The notes under the pieces were generated by a model. It made no database searches. It was given only the letters and a program-made list of their open reading frames with translations, and was not told where the DNA came from. Shown here in pieces: positions 8,512-17,579 of a stretch of 64,000 nt of DNA; within the stretch, counting starts at the first letter, position 1, and every line of letters starts with the position of its first letter. A program made the position numbers and the translations under genes. Source of the DNA: Natrarchaeobius halalkaliphilus (lineage in GTDB: Archaea > Halobacteriota > Halobacteria > Halobacteriales > Natrialbaceae); contig NZ_REFY01000003.1 of NCBI RefSeq assembly GCF_003841485.1, positions 575,803-639,802 of the forward strand, in the 5' to 3' direction.

Positions 8512-9767
8512 ACCGTATCGACTTCCTGAAACTCCGCCGTCGTGGGCGTCCCTTCGATCCGATCGACGTCGAGATCGTTCAGCGCACGCTCTAGGTCGGA
8601 CTCGTCTGCGATCGCATACACCTCACAGCCGAACTCGCGTCCGTCCGCGACGACGGCGGTATCGAAGACGAACGCGAACTCCTGATCGGCACCGAGTTTG
8701 ACGATGACGGGATCGACGGCTGCGGCCCCGAAGTCGTGGATAAACTCCGGGGGCGAGTGGTCGATCGTCGTGTCCAGAACGTTCGCCCAACCGTCGAGGA
8801 ATCCACTCGCCATGATGTTGCCGAGTTCCGTGATCGCGCTCGTTCCCATCTCGCCAAAGCCGTCCTCGTCGATGGATGCAGGAACCATCGCGTCGACGAT
8901 TTCCCGGGCCGACTCTTCGTCGAACAAAAAGAGCAGGTAGCCACTGGGAACGCCCTCGAACTCGAAGGCGACGCTGACCAGCTTCTCGGGTGGCACCTGC
9001 TCGGGTATCGTCTCGAGTGAAACGAAGTTGAGCCGACGGATCTCGACGCTCGTCTCGATACCTGTGAGTGTCGTGGCAGTCTTTGCGATCTCCTCTGCAC
9101 CGCGTTCTGCCATTCGATCGAACCCATCGAGTTTGTCGTACTCGATTCCGTCGCTCGTTCGCAACCGCTCGAGTAGCCGTGCCATCGACGATCGTTTCGG
9201 AAAGAGGTAGTGACTGAAGCTGATTTCGGTGTCGACGGCCTCGATCGTGCTCTGAAAGAGCAACGCGAGGTCGTCGTCGGTGGGAGCCTCCGCAACGTCG
9301 TCGAAGAGGAGTGCAGCCGACTCCCCCTCGACGAACTCGGGCGTCGAAACGTCGATAACCGTCTCGAGGACGTCGGCCCAGCCGTCGATAAAGCCGCTGT
9401 TCATGATGTGGCCGACTTCGGTGGTTGCGCTCTTTTCCATGCGGGAAAACTCCCCGGGATCGATGTCGAGGTCCGAATCGGGCTCTGCCTCCTCGAGGAG
9501 GGTTTCGACGATTCGGATCACGTTATCGCGATCGAAGACGATCAGTGAATAGCCCTCGATCGCCCCGGAGAGTTCGACTCGAACGCCGACGTTCGTCTCC
9601 GACTCCGCGAAGTCCCGACGGATTTCGCGTCTGCGCATGAAGTTGAGCTTCGTCACGCCGACTCGAGTCTCGACGCCGGTCATGTGAGTCAGCCGGCCCG
9701 CAGCGAGTCCCGCGCCTTCTCGTGCCATTCGGTGGAACGTGCCGAGGGCGTTTACGTCGAGTCTCAT
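8508..9767 (-). CDS. cheC: Tandem CheC-family protein (two CheC domains)
   Basis: A protein of 419 residues made of two CheC/CheX-like domains (about 1-200 and 205-410). Each has the helix that normally carries the Glu/Asn pair of CheY-P phosphatases. In the second domain the pattern is intact (ITELGNIM). In the first, the Asn is replaced by His (TTEVGHIM), so probably only one half is catalytic. It overlaps the single-domain cheC upstream by ATGA and cheD downstream by ATGA. Confidence 0.88.
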   Translation of the reverse strand: MRLDVNALGTFHRMAREGAGLAAGRLTHMTGVETRVGVTKLNFMRRREIRRDFAESETNVGVRVELSGAIEGYSLIVFDRDNVIRIVETLLEEAEPDSDLDIDPGEFSRMEKSATTEVGHIMNSGFIDGWADVLETVIDVSTPEFVEGESAALLFDDVAEAPTDDDLALLFQSTIEAVDTEISFSHYLFPKRSSMARLLERLRTSDGIEYDKLDGFDRMAERGAEEIAKTATTLTGIETSVEIRRLNFVSLETIPEQVPPEKLVSVAFEFEGVPSGYLLFLFDEESAREIVDAMVPASIDEDGFGEMGTSAITELGNIMASGFLDGWANVLDTTIDHSPPEFIHDFGAAAVDPVIVKLGADQEFAFVFDTAVVADGREFGCEVYAIADESDLERALNDLDVDRIEGTPTTAEFQEVDTV

Positions 9768-10369
9768 GCGGTTTGAACGTCGATTCCGTTGACCATTTCG
9801 ACGAACTCCTCGAGGTCGGGAAACGCATATATTTCGGCTTCGATCTGATAGCTCGGGACCGTGAGATCCGAATCGAAAAGGAGGGCGAGATCGTCGCCGC
9901 CGAGTGCAGCGGTTCGGGTGACGATATCACCCCCTGGCGCGTAGACGAGTTGAGGGGCTGCGATATCGATTACCCGCCCCAGCACGTCGGCCCAGCCGTC
10001 GATGAAACCGCTCGCCATCATGTTCCCCATCTCTTCGACGGCACTTCTGGCCATTTTTCCGGAGACGTCGGACATGTCGTCGACGACATCGCTCAGCATG
10101 ATCGCCGTGATTTTCTTGGCGCTTGCCTCGGGAAACAGGACGAGGATGTGACCGTGTGGCGGGTCGAGTAACCGAACCCGGACGCCGACTCGCTTGCCGG
10201 GCTCGAGTTGGGTCTCGATATCGTCGATATCGATGAAGTTGGTCTTGGTCACGTCCATCTGGGCGTTTTCGCCAGTCAGTTTGCCCATGTTTTCAGCGAC
10301 GCCGTTCGTCCCGACTTTCGCCATCTCGTTGATGAAACTCAGCTTCCGAATGTCGACCATCAACGTCAT
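9764..10369 (-). CDS. cheC: CheC-family CheY-P phosphatase (single domain)
   Basis: A protein of 201 residues with one CheC domain. The catalytic helix reads SAVEEMGNMMASG, with the conserved Glu and Asn present, followed by FIDGWADVLG and an IDIAAPQ segment. It is predicted to dephosphorylate CheY-P and to bind CheD. It lies 88 bp after cheA. An internal Met at 10360 (MVDIRK) is an alternative start. Its C-terminus overlaps the tandem CheC start. Confidence 0.9.
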   Translation of the reverse strand: MTLMVDIRKLSFINEMAKVGTNGVAENMGKLTGENAQMDVTKTNFIDIDDIETQLEPGKRVGVRVRLLDPPHGHILVLFPEASAKKITAIMLSDVVDDMSDVSGKMARSAVEEMGNMMASGFIDGWADVLGRVIDIAAPQLVYAPGGDIVTRTAALGGDDLALLFDSDLTVPSYQIEAEIYAFPDLEEFVEMVNGIDVQTA

Positions 10370-10457
10370 TGGAACCTCCGCGTTCCGCTTCGTCGATGCT
10401 CGTGACGTCGTGTGCAGTTACCGTCGTGACCGTCTTCGTGCTGATATTCGTATTCAA

Positions 10458-13400
10458 TCATAGCGTTGTTACGTCGATAATGTTGACTACTTTTCCTCGA
10501 CCCCGAACTGTTGCCCCGCTGAGACCGGGAATGTCGCTCATGAACCCATCGAACGGTTTGACGACGACTTCCTGTTGGCCGTGGACGCGATCACAGCGAA
10601 CGGCGATCGGCCGAACGCTATCGCGAATGCGAACGGCGACTCCGTCTTTCGCGACGGTTTCGATCCGACCGTCCTCGGCATCGCCGCTACGCCCGCTCTC
10701 GCCGCCAGATCCTCGTTCCGACACACCCAGTGCGTCGACGAGATCGACGACGGGGTACGTCTGATCGTCGACGGGGAGAATCGATCCGTCGGCTCCCGTC
10801 TCGATCGGTCGTGCCGACTCGACGGCGTGGACGGCATCGGTCGGAATACCGAACTCCTCGTCGCCACACTGGATGAACAGGACGTCGTCGATCGCGATCG
10901 ACACGGGAAGGGTCATCGTAACCGTCGTTCCCTCGTCCGGTGAACTCGCGATCGAGACGGTTCCGTCCATCTCTTCGATCGTTCGCTTGACGACGTCCAT
11001 TCCGACGCCGCGGCCGCTCACATCGGTCACCTCCGTTGCCGTCGAAAATCCCGGCTCGAAGATGAGCTGTGCAACCTCGTCGTCGTCGAGCGCCGTGGCT
11101 TCGTCCTCCGTGAGGACGGACGCATCGATCGCTTCCGATCGCAGTCGATCGAGATCGAGTCCACTTCCGTCGTCGGAGACCTCGATTTTCACTTGATTTC
11201 GTGAACGCGTCGCGGAAACCTCGACCGAGCCGTCCGCCTGCTTCTCGATCGCCTCCCGTTCCGATGGCGCCTCGATTCCGTGATCGACGGCGTTACGGAC
11301 GAGATGGATCAACGGATCTCGAATTCTGCCGAGGACGCTGCGATCGAGTTCGACGTCGGTTCCGTTCGTCTCGAAGTCGACCTCCTTGCCCTGATCGCGA
11401 GCGATGTCGCGGACGACCCGTGGCAACCGATTTACGACGGTCTCGAGTGGGACGAGACGGACGTCCATCACCGTCTCCTGAAGCTCGGTCGTCAACGCCT
11501 CGAGGTCGTCGAGTTCGTCCTCGATCGCCTGAAAACCTCGGTCGGACTCGACTTCGTGTCGAAGCCGAACGCGACTCGTGACGAGGCCTTCGACGAGCGT
11601 CGACAGCTGCTCGACCCGGTCGGTATCGACCCGAACGGACTGGATCTCCTCGTCGTCGTCAGTTTCCGGTCGACCCGATCGTTCCGGAACCGTGATGTCG
11701 GGGATCTCGAGGTCGGGTTCGTTGTACACCCGCTCGACGTGTTCGTCGTCGACGTCCGCCGACTCGCTGTCGTCCGTCTCGGCGGTCGATCCCTGATTTC
11801 CTGCCGTACGGAACGCCTCGTCGATCCCGACGCCGAAATCGCTGTCGTCGAACGCGTCGTCCCCGAACGCCTCCTCGAACGAGTCCGATTCGTCGTCGAC
11901 GAGATCGCTCGGATCTACCGACTCCGTGCCGTCATCGACGTCAGACACGAATTCGTCGGGCTCGCTCGAGTCCGACTCCTCGTCGGTTCCGACCGTCGAA
12001 GTTGATTCGAGCTCGTCGTTCGATGGGGCGGAAAATCCGTCGTCGGATACGCTCTCTCCAAACTCGGCGTCTTCGCTCTGGGTCCAGTCGGCCGTTTCAT
12101 CGTCGAACCCGCTTTCCTGGGGATCGTCGACCGGTGAAACGGTCGTCTCGGAGTCCCGCTCGAACTCGTCGAAAGAGATCTCGGTCGCAGGATCGGGCTC
12201 GGACGCGGCGGACGCTGTTGGTTCATCCGATTCGTCGTGGCCCTCCTCGAGACGATCGTCCGCCGAATCGGCCAACGGATCGTCATCGGATCCGGCGTCG
12301 GTCGCTTCGTCGTCGAAAAACGAGTTGTCCTCGTCGATGTCGACACTGCCGAAGCCGTCGTCGGTTGTGCCATCGTCAGCGGTCACCCGATCGTCGGCAC
12401 CGGCGTCGTCGACTACTGGTTTGTCGTCATCGCCGTCGTCGACTACTGCTCCGTCTGTGCCGTCCTGTACATCCTCACCGACGGCCTCGAGGCCTCCGTC
12501 GGCTTCGTCGGCCGCATCGTCCTCCCCGAACTCATCACCGAGGAGTTCGTCCATGCTGACTTCCTCTTCGTCGTCGAACTCGTCGAACTCGAGTTCATCC
12601 AGTTCCGCTTGAAGTTCGTCGAACCCGACGGTCTCGACTTCGTCTTTGAGTTCTTCGAAGACCGAACCGGCGTCCTCGACGTCGTCATCGGTCGAGACGC
12701 CATCGTCCGTGGCGTCGGTGGCTGTTCCGGCGGCGTTCGTCTCACTTCCGCCGGCGGACGCGACATCCGATTCGGTTCCCGGTTCAGGTGACTCGACCGG
12801 GACCTGTTCCGACGGCTCGTCGGCCACAGTCGCCTCGAAAAGGTCGTCGAAGGAACCAGCGTCACCCATCTCGTCGAAGACGTCGAGATCGTCGTCAGCT
12901 TCGACCTCCGTTACTTTCTCGTCGAGGTCGTCGAACTCGTCGAACTCCTCGAGGAGGTCATCGATCTCGAGCGCTCTGGCTTCGTCGGCGGAAATCGAGG
13001 CAGCGTCGACGTCTTCTGCGAGGGTTCCCGCTTCGATCGGGGAACCGGAGACGTCCGTGTCGACGTCGGAGTCGAACCGTCCCGTCACCTCGACGATCTC
13101 GACGTCCGAAACTCGTTCGATCGGTTCCAGTCCGGATACGATGGCGGTTTCGTCCACCGCACAGCCGAAGACGGCATCGAACGTCCGATTTGCGGGACCG
13201 TCATCGATCCGCTCGCGAGACGGTACCGTTCCGATCAGATCGAACGCGTCGGTCAGTGCGTCGACGACCAGCCCTCCGCTCGAGCAGTCGCCGTCGTCGT
13301 TCAGTTCCGTGACCGCGATCCGTGCGAGATAGGCGTCGTGGCTGTCGTCTGCCGGTGGGTCGAATCGAGACAGTATGGACTCGATCTCGTCGTCCGACGG

Positions 13401-13793
13401 CTTCTCGACTGACGTGATCGATTCGGCCTCGAGGTACGTTCGAAGCGCGGAGATCGTGGGGGACGGATCCGTCTCGACCGCGTCGTCGGCCTCGAGTTCG
13501 TCGACGATCGTCTCGAGTTCGTCGACGGCGTCGAAAACGTCGTCCATCAGCTCGGCCGTGACGTCGATTCGGTTCGATCGGACTCCCTCGAGGACGTCTT
13601 CGATCGCGTGAGCGAGGTCGCTCGCCGCCTCGAGTCCCGCCGCCCCACAGTTGCCTTTCAGCGTGTGGGCGATCCGAAAGATCTCCTCGACCGTCTCGTC
13701 GTCGGGCGCTCGCTCGAGCGTCAACAGGGCGTTGTTGAGCTCCGTAATCCGTTCGCGACTCTCTCGAACGAAGTCAGACGGATACTCAGTCAC
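10458..13793 (-). CDS. cheA: Chemotaxis histidine kinase CheA with very long acidic linker
   Basis: A protein of about 1111 residues. The order is P1/Hpt (residues 1-105, phospho-His in IAHTLKGNCG), a P2-like region (about 170-250), roughly 420 residues of almost pure Asp/Glu/Ser low complexity, then P3 dimerisation (VRVDTDRVEQLSTL), the P4 ATPase (HLVRNAVDHGIE; VSDDGSGLDLDRL; DVSGRGVGMDVV) and P5 CheW-like. Haloarchaeal CheA proteins known to me are nearer 650-700 residues, so the excess is the linker. The GTG start at 13793 overlaps the cheB stop by 8 bases. An upstream GTG or an ORF reaching 13970 would run far into cheB. Confidence 0.93.
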   Translation of the reverse strand: MTEYPSDFVRESRERITELNNALLTLERAPDDETVEEIFRIAHTLKGNCGAAGLEAASDLAHAIEDVLEGVRSNRIDVTAELMDDVFDAVDELETIVDELEADDAVETDPSPTISALRTYLEAESITSVEKPSDDEIESILSRFDPPADDSHDAYLARIAVTELNDDGDCSSGGLVVDALTDAFDLIGTVPSRERIDDGPANRTFDAVFGCAVDETAIVSGLEPIERVSDVEIVEVTGRFDSDVDTDVSGSPIEAGTLAEDVDAASISADEARALEIDDLLEEFDEFDDLDEKVTEVEADDDLDVFDEMGDAGSFDDLFEATVADEPSEQVPVESPEPGTESDVASAGGSETNAAGTATDATDDGVSTDDDVEDAGSVFEELKDEVETVGFDELQAELDELEFDEFDDEEEVSMDELLGDEFGEDDAADEADGGLEAVGEDVQDGTDGAVVDDGDDDKPVVDDAGADDRVTADDGTTDDGFGSVDIDEDNSFFDDEATDAGSDDDPLADSADDRLEEGHDESDEPTASAASEPDPATEISFDEFERDSETTVSPVDDPQESGFDDETADWTQSEDAEFGESVSDDGFSAPSNDELESTSTVGTDEESDSSEPDEFVSDVDDGTESVDPSDLVDDESDSFEEAFGDDAFDDSDFGVGIDEAFRTAGNQGSTAETDDSESADVDDEHVERVYNEPDLEIPDITVPERSGRPETDDDEEIQSVRVDTDRVEQLSTLVEGLVTSRVRLRHEVESDRGFQAIEDELDDLEALTTELQETVMDVRLVPLETVVNRLPRVVRDIARDQGKEVDFETNGTDVELDRSVLGRIRDPLIHLVRNAVDHGIEAPSEREAIEKQADGSVEVSATRSRNQVKIEVSDDGSGLDLDRLRSEAIDASVLTEDEATALDDDEVAQLIFEPGFSTATEVTDVSGRGVGMDVVKRTIEEMDGTVSIASSPDEGTTVTMTLPVSIAIDDVLFIQCGDEEFGIPTDAVHAVESARPIETGADGSILPVDDQTYPVVDLVDALGVSERGSGGESGRSGDAEDGRIETVAKDGVAVRIRDSVRPIAVRCDRVHGQQEVVVKPFDGFMSDIPGLSGATVRGRGKVVNIIDVTTL

Positions 13794-14976
13794 GATGCTC
13801 ACCCGTACAGGTCTCGACGATCTCATCAGCGATGTCGGGTTCGGCCGCGACCCGATCGACGCATCCGGTCTGGATCGCCCGTGCGGGGATACCGAAGACG
13901 GGACTCGTCGCCTCGTCCTGTGCGATCGTCGCCCCGCCGGCGTCGCTGATCGCCTCGATACCGGCCGCACCGTCGCTTCCCATTCCGGTCAGAACGACGC
14001 CGCAGATGGGGTCGGTGACGTGCTCTGCGACGCTTTCCATCGTGACGTCGATCGACGGGCGAACGCCGTTGACGGGATCGCCGTCATCGAGTCGGACCCG
14101 GAGAGAACCGCCGACGTTGGCCGTCACCACCAGGTGTTCTCCTCCGGGTGCGACCACGATCTCTCCAGGGTCGATCCGCTCGTCGTGACCGGCCTCGCGG
14201 ACGTCGTATGCGGTTCGCCCATCGAGGCGCTCTGCGAACCGCCTGGTGAACTCGGCCGGCATGTGCTGAACCACGAGACCGGTCGCCTCGAGCGACCTCG
14301 GGAGCCGTTCGAGCAGGCGTTCGACGATCTTCGGACCGCCGGTCGACGCACCGATCACGATGGTCGGATCCGCGAGGCAGTCATCGAATTCGACGCGACT
14401 CGAGTGCGGATCAGCCAACCGATCGGGTCCCGGTTTGCCGGCGGCCGGGGTGGCCGATCGCAGCTTCGCGGACGATCCGAGAGCCGGTCCCGAAGACGAC
14501 GAGGGCTCAAAGGAAGGTTGTGAGGCTCGGACCGCTCGAACCGACCGAGCGGCCGAGGCCGTGTGGGCGACTGCGAGCGACGAGACGTCGGCATCAGCGA
14601 GGCTGTCGACGGTTTCGATGAGGTCTTCGATCAGGTGGGCGACGTTCCGCGAGCTCGATCCGTCGGGTTTCGTGAGGAAGTCGACGGCCCCGCTATCGAG
14701 CGCCTCGAGGGTTGCGTCGGTTCCCTCGTCCGTGTACGCGCTGAGCATGAGAATCGGGATCGGGTCGGTCGTCATAATCCGTTCGACGGCTTCGATGCCG
14801 TCCATAACAGGCATCTGGACGTCCATCGTTACGACATCCGGTTCGAACGCCTGGACCGCCTCGAGAGAATCAGCGCCGTTTTCGGCCGTTTCGACCTCGT
14901 ATCCGGCGCGAGAGAGTGCGTTGCCGATAACCGTCCGCATGAACCGTGAATCATCGACAACGAGTACTCGCGTCAT
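13786..14976 (-). CDS. cheB: Protein-glutamate methylesterase CheB
   Basis: A protein of 396 residues. An N-terminal receiver domain has the phospho-acceptor Asp52 (VVTMDVQMPV) and acidic pocket VVDDS. A Ser/Ala-rich linker (about 130-195) follows, then the CheB methylesterase with Ser in VIGASTGGP, His in VVQHMPAEF and Asp in GMGSDGAAG. It removes methyl groups from transducers during adaptation. The ATG at 14976 overlaps the cheY stop (ATGA), so the longer upstream ORF is not used. Confidence 0.95.
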   Translation of the reverse strand: MTRVLVVDDSRFMRTVIGNALSRAGYEVETAENGADSLEAVQAFEPDVVTMDVQMPVMDGIEAVERIMTTDPIPILMLSAYTDEGTDATLEALDSGAVDFLTKPDGSSSRNVAHLIEDLIETVDSLADADVSSLAVAHTASAARSVRAVRASQPSFEPSSSSGPALGSSAKLRSATPAAGKPGPDRLADPHSSRVEFDDCLADPTIVIGASTGGPKIVERLLERLPRSLEATGLVVQHMPAEFTRRFAERLDGRTAYDVREAGHDERIDPGEIVVAPGGEHLVVTANVGGSLRVRLDDGDPVNGVRPSIDVTMESVAEHVTDPICGVVLTGMGSDGAAGIEAISDAGGATIAQDEATSPVFGIPARAIQTGCVDRVAAEPDIADEIVETCTGEHRD

Positions 14977-15335
14977 GCCGCGGCGACGTCCGTGAGTGCC
15001 TTTTTTACGCTCGGTTCTTCGAAGGGTTTCGTGACGTAGCCGTCGGCACCGGCTTTGACGGCGAGTTTCATCTTCTCTCGCTGACCGACGCTCGTACACA
15101 TAATCACGCGAGCGCTCGGGTCGATCTTCTTGATCGCGGCTGTCGCTTTAATTCCGTTACACTTCGGCATCACGATGTCCATCATGACGATATCGGGATC
15201 GTGTTCTTTGTACAGTTTGACCGCCTCGGCACCGTTCGTCGCCTCTCCGATGATGCGGTAATCCTGCTCTAAGATTTGCTCGAGCAGATTTCTCATAAAA
15301 TGAGAGTCGTCTACGATAAGGACCCCTGTCGACAT
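14973..15335 (-). CDS. cheY: Chemotaxis response regulator CheY
   Basis: A single receiver domain of 120 residues with Asp10 (LIVDDSHF), phospho-acceptor Asp53 (VMMDIVMP), Thr/Ser switch (VIMCTSVGQ) and Lys in YVTKPFEE. It carries the signal from CheA to the archaellar motor, usually through CheF adaptors, which are not in this window. It starts the tightly coupled cheY-cheB-cheA block. The 180 bp between it and cheW is AT-rich and probably holds a promoter. Confidence 0.95.
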   Translation of the reverse strand: MSTGVLIVDDSHFMRNLLEQILEQDYRIIGEATNGAEAVKLYKEHDPDIVMMDIVMPKCNGIKATAAIKKIDPSARVIMCTSVGQREKMKLAVKAGADGYVTKPFEEPSVKKALTDVAAA

Positions 15336-15515
15336 TTACTAGTTCACCAAATGATTGTAGAAATAGAACTACTATAAATGCTGTCTCTCGATTATCAACC
15401 GTGATAATGCATGGATATCGGCGGTTCCTCGGCTCCGCTGGATTCCGTGACGAGTCGACGAGCGCATCCGGTCGTGACGGATTTAAACGCGATCCCACGC
15501 GATTTTCCCGTCGGC

Positions 15516-16280
15516 TTAATCGGCAGAGATGGGATGGCCGGACGCCAGTAGAACGTCTTCGACGCTGACGAGCGGAACGACGTCGACGACGACGCGCCGC
15601 TGTGACCGTTCGCCACTCCCCGTCGAAATTCGCTTATCGCCGTTGGACTCGACGAGCTCGGAGTCCGACGCGGCGTCACTCGAGGTCGGACGGTCGAGCG
15701 CGGTCGAACCGCGTTCCGATCGGTTCGTTCCGTCGGCCGCCTCGAGGGTGACCTCGGTCGGAGAACGCTTGCCTTCCTGGGGTATCGATTGGCGCTCGCG
15801 TTCGATGAGCGCCTCGACGAGTGGATGCTCGAGGGCGTCACCGGAGTACTCGAGCACGTCGGTGTCGGCAGCGTCGGTGATGTCGTCGTCGGATACCGTG
15901 TCGATACCGAGGACTTCGCTGACCCGGATCGCGGCGGGCTGCTCGTCGGCTGGCGGGTCGAATACGAGTAGCTGATTCGCGTCGGGATGGCCGTCGTCAC
16001 TCGGGAAATATGCCGTCAAATCAATCACCGCGGTCACCTCCCCCCGAAGATCAGTCAGCCCCTCGATCGCTTTCGGTGCCCGCGGTACTCGCGTGAAATC
16101 GGACGGAACGTCCGCGATCGTTCTGACGACATCGACTGGCACGGCGAGCTGGTGGGTGCCGATTTCGAACCGGACGACGCGGAGGGCCGCTTCGGATTCG
16201 TCCAGAGACTCTCGACGACGGTCGTCGTCCGCCTCGTCGATATCGATTCCAGGCAGCTTTTCGGGGAGATCCGGGGCCAT
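15516..16280 (-). CDS. cheW: CheW coupling protein with a large inserted linker
   Basis: A protein of about 254 residues. The first 120 residues hold the first part of a CheW fold (VVRFEIGTHQLAVPV, IEGLTDLRGEVTAVIDL). About 90 residues of acidic Ser/Arg-rich sequence interrupt it before a last CheW-like strand pair (VVVDVVPLVSVEDVLLASG). CheW links transducers to CheA. The ATG at 16280 is chosen because a TATA-like box centred at 16311 predicts transcription near 16285. An ATG at 16292 is the alternative. Confidence 0.85.
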   Translation of the reverse strand: MAPDLPEKLPGIDIDEADDDRRRESLDESEAALRVVRFEIGTHQLAVPVDVVRTIADVPSDFTRVPRAPKAIEGLTDLRGEVTAVIDLTAYFPSDDGHPDANQLLVFDPPADEQPAAIRVSEVLGIDTVSDDDITDAADTDVLEYSGDALEHPLVEALIERERQSIPQEGKRSPTEVTLEAADGTNRSERGSTALDRPTSSDAASDSELVESNGDKRISTGSGERSQRRVVVDVVPLVSVEDVLLASGHPISAD

Positions 16281-16295
16281 CTTCGTACGCATCTA

Positions 16296-16314
16296 TTTTA
16301 TTCCACAAATAAAA
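16296..16314. promoter_or_regulatory. 7-bp inverted repeat/TATA-like element between the divergent cheW genes
   Basis: TTTTATT (16296-16302) and its perfect complement AATAAAA (16308-16314) are separated by 5 bp. The minus-strand arm lies about 26-30 nt before the predicted leaderless start of cheW. The symmetric arrangement could serve as promoter and operator. Only the base pattern is seen; transcription is inferred. Confidence 0.5.
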
Positions 16315-16367
16315 CATTGACTGCTGGCTGGATCTCGCGAATTCCGAACCGTCGGACACCACAATAG

Positions 16368-16376
16368 ATATAAGAG
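16368..16376 (+). promoter_or_regulatory. TATA-like box of the second cheW gene
   Basis: GATATAAGA lies about 28 nt before the ATG at 16401, the usual distance for a leaderless haloarchaeal transcript. No Shine-Dalgarno sequence precedes the ATG. Confidence 0.5.
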
Positions 16377-16400
16377 GATGACTTATTTCCACTGGAAACG

Positions 16401-16853
16401 ATGTCGTCGCCCTCCAGTCGTGACGAGCGAGCCGCCGAATCCGATCGGATAACCGTCCTTCCGTTCTCACTCGGTGGAACGCGGTACTGTGTCCGGGTTG
16501 ACGCGATCGAATCAGTCGTCGGCGTCGCCAAAGCGGGATTGCTCGAGAACGCAGCGGACCCGTGGGCTGCGGGCTCGACCGCCGTCGACGGGACGCGGGT
16601 TCGCGTCGTCGACCTCCTGCGGGTGATCGAACCCGCGCGTTCACGAACTGACGATCCGACGCTCCTGGTCTGTCGAGAAACGGATGAACGCGGAGCCCAC
16701 TACGGGTGGGTCGTCGGCACCGTCGACAGCACGGAAACCGTCCGTACTGACGACGTGGTGACCGCGAGCGCGAGCGCACAGTTCATCGAGGGTCGGATCG
16801 AACGTCCGGACGGAGCGGTGATCTGGCTCAACGACCGGGAGATAAACGGCTAA
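16401..16853 (+). CDS. CheW-domain protein, divergent from the che operon
   Basis: A protein of 150 residues matching the CheW fold (VLPFSLGGTRYCVRVDAIESVV; TAVDGTRVRVVDLLRV; YGWVVGTVDSTETVR; FIEGRIERPDGAVIWLN). It is transcribed away from the che operon from its own TATA-like box. It could be a second coupling protein for another transducer set, or a regulator of CheA activity. The loop usually carrying the G-x-R-G motif is degenerate (TAVDGTRV), so its strength as a coupler is uncertain. Confidence 0.75.
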   Translation: MSSPSSRDERAAESDRITVLPFSLGGTRYCVRVDAIESVVGVAKAGLLENAADPWAAGSTAVDGTRVRVVDLLRVIEPARSRTDDPTLLVCRETDERGAHYGWVVGTVDSTETVRTDDVVTASASAQFIEGRIERPDGAVIWLNDREING

Positions 16854-16935
16854 CGAGTCCCCTGTGGCGGGTCAGCTCCGTTATTCCGTCGGCGGAGCCG
16901 AACATTTACCACGTCGTATCCTGTGTGATAACCGT

Positions 16936-17436
16936 ATGACACTGCTCGTTCCGTTCGACGCCTCGACGCTGGCGACGAACGCACTGGCGAAGGCGGCGAC
17001 GTTCGGAGAACTCCTCGAGGAACCGGTCGTCGTTCTGACGGTCCTTCCGGACGATGCCGAATACGCGCGGAGCCGAGGCTGGATCACGGAGGGTGAACCG
17101 TTCGATCGAGAAGCGATCGAACGCGGGCTTCGGGGCCGCGCAGAAGACGTCGCACCGAACGCGACGTTCCGGACCGAGCGAGTCAGCTCCGACGAACCGA
17201 CGGCAACGGCCACGACCGAGGTCGTTCGAGAGATTCGACGCGTTGCCGGCGACGTGGAGGCGAGCGTCGTCTTTATCGGATCCGAAAACGCCGGTTCGGT
17301 GATCGCACCCCAGTCGAGCATCGGCAGCCCCGTCGCGAACGACCAGCGCTACGACGTCTACGTCGTCCGCCAACCCGACGCTGAGGATCGTCCTGAGACG
17401 ACCGGCTCGATCCGAGACGACGGATACGGTCTGTGA
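16936..17436 (+). CDS. Universal stress protein family, divergent member
   Basis: A protein of 166 residues with a UspA-like fold (MTLLVPFDASTLATNAL; VVVLTVLPDDAEYARSRGW). The ATP-binding glycine motif near the C-terminus is poorly kept (FIGSENAGSVIAPQSSIGSP), so nucleotide binding is doubtful. The ATG at 16936 begins at the conserved first strand. The longer ORF from 16864 adds unrelated sequence. It lies upstream of acs in the same direction with a 143-bp gap. Confidence 0.72.
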   Translation: MTLLVPFDASTLATNALAKAATFGELLEEPVVVLTVLPDDAEYARSRGWITEGEPFDREAIERGLRGRAEDVAPNATFRTERVSSDEPTATATTEVVREIRRVAGDVEASVVFIGSENAGSVIAPQSSIGSPVANDQRYDVYVVRQPDAEDRPETTGSIRDDGYGL

Positions 17437-17579
17437 CGACGGACGATCACCTGCTATCGCGATTGACGACGATGGGAGTGGACGAGCTGCCGTCGGAATT
17501 TTCCCGGCCCGTTCAGGCGGTTGATCGGCGCGGGTGGAGGAACGTTTATTCGCCTGACTGACTTCGGTCCGAACGAGAC

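Noticed and set aside
14973..15099. Longer CheB with an extra 41 residues at its N-terminus.
   Set aside because: It overlaps cheY, and the receiver domain starts exactly at the ATG 14976.
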